DNA of 12,570 nt, taken from positions 1 through 12,570 of the forward strand of contig CALJIH010000254.1 of assembly GCA_937974135.1 (NCBI GenBank), read 5' to 3'. The translations under genes and the position numbers were made by a program. This document shows positions 7,222-12,570 of the stretch, one piece after another. The stretch is from an uncultured Cocleimonas sp. (GTDB lineage Bacteria; Pseudomonadota; Gammaproteobacteria; Thiotrichales; Thiotrichaceae). The notes beneath the pieces are model-generated. The model worked only from the letters and a program-made list of their open reading frames with translations, made no database searches and was not told where the DNA came from. The first letter of the stretch is position 1; each line of letters starts with the position of its first letter.

Positions 7222-8418
7222 TCAAGTTTTACTAATTTTTAATAAGAACTTTTTCAGGCTAGACTTCATCGGAGACAGTAATTTTCTAACTCTCAAAACC
7301 ATAAAAGCCACCAAACCTGGCAATGTTAATTCAAACCAACGAACTCTCTCTACAGCCTGCATATCGCAGCGATATGTATCTTTGTAGCTCACGGCATCGG
7401 TAGAACTTAAAAAATCATAATAAGCGATATTCCTATCAATTAAGCTTTCAAACTCCAGCATATCAAAGATAAACATGGGGGATAAACGAGCGTCATCTTT
7501 ACTTTTATAACCTGAACTGTATGAATACACTGTTGGGTTTTCGGTATTATTGGAGAGATAATTCAAGCTGCAAGCGATTGGTGAATCATCAACATTTAAA
7601 ACTCTAATATCTACTTTTCCAGTTCCATTTAATCGTTTAATTAAAGCAGTATGAAATTTTTTAAAATTAGGCTCTAAGAAATTTCCTTTACGTCCAAGTG
7701 CTTGTTGTCTGTGAGTGTGAAAAAAAGCATGAGTCTCCAAACTTTCGTCAATATCTTCTGTGACATCAAGGCTTTCTAGCGATAGCTCACCCTCTTTTTT
7801 TAGTCTATTTTTCTTTGAGCGAAAAGATTTTTTGGAAGATTTCCCTAATGAAGAATATAACTCATCAAAGCTGCGTTTTAGATTAAGAACATAGCGATGT
7901 CCCAATGAATTATTCAGTACCAAAAAGGGTTTAAGGTTATCAATCAAAGTATTCAAATAAGCATTATCTAACACAAAGCTAAATTCAGCATAATCCCATT
8001 GCTTGTTTGCATTCATATATTTTGTAATAGCATCAACGACATCTAAACTATTATGATTTTCTGAAATAATATCTTGATAATGCGTAATTATTGCCTCTTT
8101 CATTGCTTCACCTTCACCAATGGATTTTAGCACTTTACATAATGCTCTTTTTTTAATGTAAAAAGGGGCAATACCGACAAGTTCAGAGTCTGAATGAACG
8201 CAAAGAATCAGTAATTGGTCATTTTCTTTTGCAAAAGTTTCCCACCAAGTGAAGTGCCATTCCCAAGATAAAAAGGGATGAGGTTCAACAGTTTTGTTTA
8301 AGAGTTCATTCCAATTATCTTTTAAGTTGTGAAACTCAGACTGATTCTTAATTAACGATACATTTAATGAATGAGCTTTGTTTAATGTTTGGTTTTTGTT
8401 TTTGTAAGATGTGCGCAT
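7222..8418 (-). CDS. GNAT-superfamily acyltransferase of the FemAB/CelD (BioF2-like, Acetyltransf_6) type
   Basis: This is a 398-residue protein without a signal peptide. The N-terminal half has NWNELLNKTVEPHPFLSWEW (35-54) and a strand ending LVGIAPFYI (80-88), as in CelD/BcsL-like proteins of cellulose and exopolysaccharide loci. A basic stretch (KSSKKSFRSKKNRLKKEG, 193-210) precedes the second GNAT-like domain. That domain ends with YYDFLSSTDAVSYKDTYR (333-350), the position of the family's conserved D-F...G-x-x-x-YK motif. Members acylate amino sugars or polysaccharide precursors, or add amino acids to peptides; the substrate here is unknown. A hydrophobic stretch at about 365-377 could touch the membrane. 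The gene converges on the ABC exporter gene and lies 239 bp downstream of pdxH, so it probably has its own promoter. Confidence 0.78.
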   Translation of the reverse strand: MRTSYKNKNQTLNKAHSLNVSLIKNQSEFHNLKDNWNELLNKTVEPHPFLSWEWHFTWWETFAKENDQLLILCVHSDSELVGIAPFYIKKRALCKVLKSIGEGEAMKEAIITHYQDIISENHNSLDVVDAITKYMNANKQWDYAEFSFVLDNAYLNTLIDNLKPFLVLNNSLGHRYVLNLKRSFDELYSSLGKSSKKSFRSKKNRLKKEGELSLESLDVTEDIDESLETHAFFHTHRQQALGRKGNFLEPNFKKFHTALIKRLNGTGKVDIRVLNVDDSPIACSLNYLSNNTENPTVYSYSSGYKSKDDARLSPMFIFDMLEFESLIDRNIAYYDFLSSTDAVSYKDTYRCDMQAVERVRWFELTLPGLVAFMVLRVRKLLSPMKSSLKKFLLKISKT

Positions 8419-8561
8419 AATCGATAATCATTACCAAAGAAAGGGCCTTTATTAATGGCTCTAAGGCTAATATATTTATAAATGTTCATCACTTATACAC
8501 AGATTGTAATTTCATCTACAAAAATAACAAATATAGTACAAGAATAAGTGTCTACAAAATT

Positions 8562-8586
8562 TTTTTGAGACTAATGGTCTCAAAAA
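8562..8586. other. Perfect 10-bp hairpin between pdxH and the GNAT gene, not a standard terminator
   Basis: TTTTTGAGAC (8562-8571) and GTCTCAAAAA (8577-8586) pair perfectly around a 5-nt loop. The T-tract lies on the 5' arm and the A-tract on the 3' arm on either strand, so no U-run follows the stem as an intrinsic terminator needs. It lies 72-96 bp past the pdxH stop and about 145 bp upstream of the GNAT start. It could be an operator, an mRNA-stabilising 3' hairpin for pdxH, or a weak attenuator. The rest of the 8419-8657 gap is AT-rich, with no gene that I can support. Confidence 0.5.
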
Positions 8587-8657
8587 TTATTCATATGGAT
8601 AAAGACAATAAAAACAGGTAGTTTTACCATAATATTCTGGATAAATGGCTTATTTAT

Positions 8658-9290
8658 TTAGGGCTGCAAACGCTCAATAATCCAACCTTTATCGGTATTA
8701 GTATATTCAAAACGGTCATGTAAACGCCTTGCGCCGCCTTGCCAAAATTCGATCGTGTCTGGCACAATCCGGTAGCCACCCCAATGTGGTAAAGGAACAT
8801 CTCCTTCTGAGTATTTTTCTTTAACTTCTGTAAGCTGCTGATCTAACTCACTTCGCGAAGCAATGGGTTGACTTTGAGAGGAAGCCCAAGCTCCAAGCTG
8901 ACTACCATGTGGTCGTGATCGAAAATAGGTCTGTGATTCTTCTGAGGATATTTTGCTAGCATGACCATTTATCTCTACTTGGCGTTCTAACGCTAACCAT
9001 GGGAATAACAAGGAAACATGAGCGTTCTCCTCAATTTGCTGCGCCTTATTGCTACCGTAATTGGTAAAGAATACAAAGCCTTCCTGATCAAACATTTTCA
9101 AGAGTACAGTTCGCTGAGTCGGTTTGCCGTCTTTTGAAACCGTTGCAATAATCATCGCATTAGGGTCAGTGACTTTTGCTTCACTGGCTTGCACAAACCA
9201 TTTTTCGAACTGTTTAAAAGGCGAAGCATCAAGTTCTGCTCGATTTAAGCCCCCTTTTAAATATTCAATTCGATAATCGCCAATATCCAT
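8658..9290 (-). CDS. pdxH: Pyridoxamine/pyridoxine 5'-phosphate oxidase
   Basis: This FMN-dependent cytoplasmic enzyme makes pyridoxal 5'-phosphate from pyridoxine or pyridoxamine 5'-phosphate with oxygen. The protein is 210 residues, close to the E. coli enzyme (218). It has RTVLLK (60-65) and FFTNYGSNKA (75-84) for FMN phosphate and PLP contacts, RQVEINGHASKI (103-114), FRSRPHGSQLGAWAS (123-137), HWGGYR (169-174) and WQGGARRLHDR (183-193). Within the last, R189 and H191 correspond to the active-site Arg and His of E. coli PdxH, and the protein ends in the usual RLxP. The start is supported by AAAAGG on the minus strand at 9302-9297, 6 nt before the ATG. The gene is 17 bp downstream of uup and probably in its operon. 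Confidence 0.97.
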   Translation of the reverse strand: MDIGDYRIEYLKGGLNRAELDASPFKQFEKWFVQASEAKVTDPNAMIIATVSKDGKPTQRTVLLKMFDQEGFVFFTNYGSNKAQQIEENAHVSLLFPWLALERQVEINGHASKISSEESQTYFRSRPHGSQLGAWASSQSQPIASRSELDQQLTEVKEKYSEGDVPLPHWGGYRIVPDTIEFWQGGARRLHDRFEYTNTDKGWIIERLQP

Positions 9291-9307
9291 AGTTCGCCTT
9301 TTACGAT

Positions 9308-11218
9308 TTAACTTTCTAACTCATCCCAACGTTCATATTTTTGTTGAACTGATAGTTGTGCTGCCTGTAATTCATCCGTAACTGCTGTGGTTTTTTTATG
9401 CTCTTGTTTAAAAAAATCAGGATCAGACATCAAGGTTTCTAATTCACTAATACGCGCTTCTAGAACTTCAATCTCTTGAGGTAAGTTTTTCAGTTCGTGT
9501 TGTTCATTAAAACTGAGTTTTTTACTGTCTGGTTTTTTACTTTCCTGTTTTTCTTTATTAGATGCTTTTTCTTCGACCTTAGCAACATTCTGTTTTTGTG
9601 GTTTGGCTTTTTTACTGGTGATCGCAGGTCGCTGACGAATCCAATCATCGTAACTACCAAAGTATTCACTGATTTTTCCATCACCTTCAAACACGAAACA
9701 ACTGGTGACTAAATTATTAATAAACGCACGGTCGTGACTTACAATTAATACTGTTCCAGTGTAGTTGAGCAATAGCTCTTCCAACAACTCTAAAGTATCC
9801 ACATCCAAATCATTGGTGGGCTCATCGAGCACTAAAACATTGGCAGGTTTGATAAATAATTTAGCGAGTAATAATCGATTGCGCTCACCACCTGATAAAG
9901 CATTAACAGGTGAATTCGCACGATCCGGAGCGAACAAAAAATCTTGCAGATAACTGATCACATGCTTTTCTTTGCCATTGACCATAACTTTATCAGCACC
10001 ACGATCAAGATTATCTTTAACCGAACGGTTTTCATCTAACTGACTACGTAGTTGATCAAAGTAGGCCACTTGAAGATTGGTACCTTCAATTAGCTTGCCA
10101 GAATCTGGTGTTAATTCACCCAACAACACTTTAAGTAAAGTCGTTTTACCGACGCCGTTAGGGCCGATTAAACCGATCTTATCGCCACGTTGAACTAATG
10201 TCGAAAAATCATCAATCAAGACACGCCCGTTATCCAATGCGTAATGAATATTCTCGACTTCTACAACACGCTTTCCGGTTTTTTGACCAGCATCAACTTG
10301 GATATTGACTTGGCCCTGTTGTTCACGGCGCTTGCTTCGTTCAACGCGCATTTTTTCTAGCGCACGTACACGACCTTCGTTTCTGGTTCGTCTCGCTTTG
10401 ATACCTTGGCGAATCCATATTTCTTCTTGTGCGAGTTTTTTATCAAAACGTGCATTCTCTAATTCTTCAGCGTGCAGTGTTTCTTCTTTACGGCGTAAGA
10501 AATTTTCGTAATCGCCAGGCCAGCTTGTTGCTTTACCACGATCAATTTCAATAATTCGAGTGGCTAATCTTTTTAAGAAAGAACGATCATGTGTGATAAA
10601 TACCAACGAGCCATTAAAACTCAGTAAGAATTCCTCCAGCCAAATTATCGCTTCGATATCCAAATGGTTAGTCGGCTCATCGAGTAACAAAACATCAGGC
10701 TCTTGCACCAAAGCTCGTGCTAATAAAACTCGTCGTTTGATACCACCCGAAAGCTGCCCAAAATCAGCATCCGCTTTGAGTTCTAAACGTGAAATAACAG
10801 TATCAATGGTATTTTGAAAATGCCAGCCATTGACTGCTTCTAACTTACTTTGAACGCGCTCCATACGCGTCATCCACTCTTCTGAACCAATATCTTCTGC
10901 TTCGTTTAACTCGTGGAATTTAGTTAATATTTCGCCCGTTTCTGCCAATCCTGAAGCCACAACTTGATAGACACTACCTGACATATCTTGGGGTACTTCT
11001 TGTTCTAACTGGGCGATTACCGCGCCTTTTTCGACAATAATTTCGCCTGAATCTGCTTTTATTTCGCGATTCAAAACTTTCATTAACGTTGATTTACCTG
11101 CGCCGTTTCGACCTATTAAACAGATGCGTTCGTTAGGCTCAATAGTTAGGCTTAATTGATCAAGTAGTGCGGGACCGCCAAAACTGACTTGGATATTTTT
11201 GAGTTGAATGAGTGGCAT
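9308..11218 (-). CDS. uup: ABC-F family ATPase Uup
   Basis: This 636-residue soluble twin-ATPase ABC-F protein belongs to the Uup type, linked in E. coli to transposon excision, branched-DNA binding and ribosome-related functions. Domain 1 has Walker A GRNGAGKST (36-44), LSGG (156-159) and Walker B LLLDEPTNHLD (177-187). A charged linker helix pair spans about 240-315. Domain 2 has GPNGVGKTT (352-360), LSGGE (441-445) and LVLDEPTNDLD (462-472). A lysine-rich tether (about 535-567) leads to a C-terminal coiled coil (about 570-635), the DNA-binding extension that separates Uup from EttA. Minus-strand TAAGAG lies about 9 nt before the ATG as a modest ribosome binding site. The MITE-like element ends just upstream and may supply or block its promoter. 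Confidence 0.95.
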   Translation of the reverse strand: MPLIQLKNIQVSFGGPALLDQLSLTIEPNERICLIGRNGAGKSTLMKVLNREIKADSGEIIVEKGAVIAQLEQEVPQDMSGSVYQVVASGLAETGEILTKFHELNEAEDIGSEEWMTRMERVQSKLEAVNGWHFQNTIDTVISRLELKADADFGQLSGGIKRRVLLARALVQEPDVLLLDEPTNHLDIEAIIWLEEFLLSFNGSLVFITHDRSFLKRLATRIIEIDRGKATSWPGDYENFLRRKEETLHAEELENARFDKKLAQEEIWIRQGIKARRTRNEGRVRALEKMRVERSKRREQQGQVNIQVDAGQKTGKRVVEVENIHYALDNGRVLIDDFSTLVQRGDKIGLIGPNGVGKTTLLKVLLGELTPDSGKLIEGTNLQVAYFDQLRSQLDENRSVKDNLDRGADKVMVNGKEKHVISYLQDFLFAPDRANSPVNALSGGERNRLLLAKLFIKPANVLVLDEPTNDLDVDTLELLEELLLNYTGTVLIVSHDRAFINNLVTSCFVFEGDGKISEYFGSYDDWIRQRPAITSKKAKPQKQNVAKVEEKASNKEKQESKKPDSKKLSFNEQHELKNLPQEIEVLEARISELETLMSDPDFFKQEHKKTTAVTDELQAAQLSVQQKYERWDELES

Positions 11219-11232
11219 TGTAAAAAACTCTT

Positions 11233-11392
11233 AAGGAGCCTCTGATTAAGTTGATAAGACTTAAACGCAGAAAAAAATGGCTGTAAGTTTCACCAAGTGA
11301 GTCGTAATAGTTGCTCTATTGCGACGATCTTCGGGAAAGTTACAGTCAGTTTTAGCCAGTTTAAAATTATCGGACTTGATTAGAGTCTCCTT
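11233..11392. mobile_element. 160-bp MITE-like nested palindrome between tsaC and uup
   Basis: The ends are imperfect inverted repeats of about 25 nt: AAGGAGCCTCTGATTAAG on the left (11233-11250) and, read on the other strand, AAGGAGACTCTAATCAAG on the right. Inside, CTGTAAGTTTC (11281-11291) pairs 10 of 11 with GAAAGTTACAG (11335-11345). GTCGTAATAG (11301-11310) pairs fully, with one G-U, with CTATTGCGAC (11316-11325) around TTGCT. TTA occurs at both flanks (11231-11233 and 11391-11393), a possible short target duplication. There is no coding capacity. It fits a non-autonomous DNA element; kinship to IS5-like elements is only a guess. It starts 14 bp from the uup ATG and ends one base from the tsaC stop codon. 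Confidence 0.68.
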
Positions 11393-11393
11393 A

Positions 11394-11945
11394 CTAATTT
11401 GCTCGAATAATTTGGCCGCTGATACTATCACGTATTTCAGTCGGTTTATCTAAATCTCCGGTTTCGCCATCAATAATTATATCGATTAAACCATCTAAGG
11501 CATTTTTTACGTCTTCAGCCGTTCTTGCGGGCTCATCACCTGAGAGGTTTGCACTGGTCGAAACCAATGCCGAATCTAAGGTTTCACAGAGTTTTCGAAC
11601 CAATGGATGCTTGGTGATTCGCACTGCTAGTGATTCAAAATCACCCGTGAGCCATTCTGGGGTATTTGGATTTGCAGGATATATATAAGTAGTCTCGCTT
11701 GGCTGAGTAAATGCTAATTGATCTTTATTCAGCGGTTTTAAAAAAGATTCAACTTGAGAAAAATCAGAAGCAATCAAAATCAAACCTTTATTCACTGGAC
11801 GTTGTTTTATTTCCAGTAAACGCATTACTGCCGTTTCGTTTATTGGATCACAACCTAGACCATAAACAGCTTCAGTAGGATACGCAAAAACGGCACCATG
11901 CAGGAAATGTGTTTTTAAATCGTTTGGATTCTTGGTAATTAACAT
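11394..11945 (-). CDS. tsaC: Threonylcarbamoyl-AMP synthase, YrdC/TsaC type
   Basis: This 183-residue single-domain Sua5/YciO/YrdC protein should condense threonine, bicarbonate and ATP into threonylcarbamoyl-AMP for the t6A37 modification of ANN-decoding tRNAs, together with TsaB, TsaD and TsaE. Clear family blocks are AYPTEAVYGLGCDP (21-34), KQRPVNKGLILIA (47-59), LAVRITKHPL (106-115), STSANLSG (129-136) and TEIRD (169-173). Length matches E. coli TsaC (190) and excludes the longer Sua5. One oddity: the segment that normally reads WPGPxT is QPSETT (81-86), with about 4 residues fewer around it. No Shine-Dalgarno sequence precedes the ATG, and a TATAAT 6-11 nt upstream suggests a leaderless or very short-leader mRNA. 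topA upstream is a familiar gammaproteobacterial neighbourhood. Confidence 0.93.
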   Translation of the reverse strand: MLITKNPNDLKTHFLHGAVFAYPTEAVYGLGCDPINETAVMRLLEIKQRPVNKGLILIASDFSQVESFLKPLNKDQLAFTQPSETTYIYPANPNTPEWLTGDFESLAVRITKHPLVRKLCETLDSALVSTSANLSGDEPARTAEDVKNALDGLIDIIIDGETGDLDKPTEIRDSISGQIIRAN

Positions 11946-11950
11946 GGGTG

Positions 11951-11956
11951 ATTATA
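11951..11956 (-). promoter_or_regulatory. Candidate -10 box for tsaC (possible leaderless start)
   Basis: The minus strand reads TATAAT, then CACCC, then the tsaC ATG. Transcription would begin about at the A of ATG if this box is used. No good -35 is visible, because the expected position falls inside the repeat hairpin (copy D). Confidence 0.35.
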
Positions 11957-12026
11957 AAAATGACACCCCCCCACTTTTAGCTGGTTTTAAAATGAAAAAC
12001 ACACAAAAGTGGGGGGGTGTCTTTTT
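11957..12026. terminator. Perfect 17-bp hairpin of two facing C-tract repeat units (copy D), between topA and tsaC
   Basis: GACACCCCCCCACTTTT (11962-11978) and AAAAGTGGGGGGGTGTC (12005-12021) are exact reverse complements around a 26-nt loop. A-run/T-run pairing extends the stem beyond a mismatch. T-rich runs follow on both strands: CTTTTTC on plus, CATTTTTAT on minus. The loop begins with the tail AGCTGGTTTTAAAA shared with copy C. On the minus strand it lies about 40 bp after the topA stop, so it probably terminates topA. It ends 16 bp before the tsaC start codon. Confidence 0.83.
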
Positions 12027-12062
12027 CTAATTAATTAAACGATTATCGAATAGAATTGCGTT

Positions 12063-12570
12063 TTACTTTTTAGCGGTCGCTTTTTTCTTCGCGGGTGATT
12101 TCTTTTTAGCTGCGGTCTTCTTTTTCGCAGGCTTTTTCTTTACAGGTTTTTTCTCAACCCATTTCCCACCTTCGTAAAGCGCAGACCAACCTGTTGATTT
12201 ACCGTCTTTATCGGTTCTTACATAGTGCTCTTTCGTTTTACGATCAAAGCGAACAGCCGCCTTATTGCCATCTCCATCTTCGGTCGGTGCTTCAGCAAGA
12301 TAAGTAAACTTTGGTGACAAACGATCCTTAAAACGAGCCAATTCCTCAACCAATGGCGCACGCGTTTCTCGCGACTTTGGATAGGTGCTAGCCGCTAAAA
12401 ATAATCCAGCCGCACCGTCGCGTAAGATAAAGTAAGCATCTGATTTTTCACATTCTAATTCAGGAATATGCACAGGATCTTCACGTGGTGGAGCAACCTC
12501 TCCATTACGTAGAATCTTGCGAGTATTTTTACAACTCTCCTCGTTACTACATTTCATGTACGGACCAAAA
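12063..12570 (-). CDS. topA: DNA topoisomerase I, C-terminal part (5' end outside window)
   Basis: These are the last 168 codons of type IA topoisomerase, which relaxes negatively supercoiled DNA. The frame continues past the window edge through FGPYMKCSN, so the ATG at 12557 is internal. The visible part begins with the end of a zinc-ribbon motif (CSNEESCKN, two Cys four residues apart). It continues with two topoisomerase C-terminal repeat domains: AYFILRDGAAGLFLAASTYP followed by SRETRAPLVEELARF, and VRFDRKTKEHYVRTDKDGK followed by STGWSALYEGGKWVEK. It finishes with a Lys/Ala/Pro tail of about 28 residues with repeated AKKK/PAKKK blocks, resembling histone H1 tails. The catalytic Tyr lies outside the window. 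The organisation matches Pseudomonas-type TopA. The gene ends 36 bp before the copy D hairpin. Confidence 0.95.
   Translation of the reverse strand, partial: FGPYMKCSNEESCKNTRKILRNGEVAPPREDPVHIPELECEKSDAYFILRDGAAGLFLAASTYPKSRETRAPLVEELARFKDRLSPKFTYLAEAPTEDGDGNKAAVRFDRKTKEHYVRTDKDGKSTGWSALYEGGKWVEKKPVKKKPAKKKTAAKKKSPAKKKATAKK

Noticed and set aside
9497..9953. Plus-strand open frames opposite uup, one Phe-rich and one Ser-rich
   Set aside because: They mirror the lysine-rich tether and the second ATPase domain of uup on the other strand; composition is explained by antisense codons.
9308..11218. Calling the ABC-F protein EttA
   Set aside because: It has the lysine-rich tether and C-terminal coiled coil typical of Uup, and at 636 residues is longer than EttA.

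Overview
The window is AT-rich bacterial chromosome, most likely from a gammaproteobacterium. The evidence is the TopA C-terminus with its gamma-type repeat domains and lysine-rich tail, a TsaC-type (short YrdC) threonylcarbamoyl-AMP synthase next to topA, an Uup-type ABC-F protein and a typical PdxH. I cannot place the genus. Nearly all genes are intact. The first (aldehyde dehydrogenase) and last (topA) are cut by the window ends.

Layout. The 3' end of an aldehyde dehydrogenase gene (+) converges on a fused pabB-pabC gene (-), with a strong hairpin between them. Upstream of pabBC on the same strand, 59 bp away, lies an 804-codon gene for a secreted glycosidase-like protein with a C-terminal CBM9-type domain. 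A 456-bp gap packed with repeats separates it from a divergent gene (+) for a one-piece ABC exporter. That gene converges on a FemAB/CelD-like GNAT acyltransferase gene (-). The rest is a run of minus-strand housekeeping genes, in transcription order topA, tsaC, uup, pdxH. uup and pdxH are only 17 bp apart and are probably cotranscribed.

The housekeeping genes are recognisable: folate/PABA synthesis (pabBC), tRNA t6A modification (tsaC), ribosome or DNA-associated ABC-F ATPase (uup), vitamin B6 (pdxH) and DNA supercoiling (topA). The secreted glycosidase-like protein, the exporter and the acyltransferase could form a small envelope or exopolysaccharide module, but only their adjacency suggests this.

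The most unusual signal is not a gene. It is a family of about 30-nt intergenic repeat units, core GACACCCCCCCACTTTT followed by a TGGTTTTAA-like tail, with seven unit copies in three of the intergenic gaps. Two pairs face each other and form long hairpins that look like bidirectional terminators. One pair is arranged inside-out in the divergent gap. One unit is solitary and ends 9 bp before the exporter start codon. A separate 160-bp nested-palindrome, MITE-like element lies between tsaC and uup.
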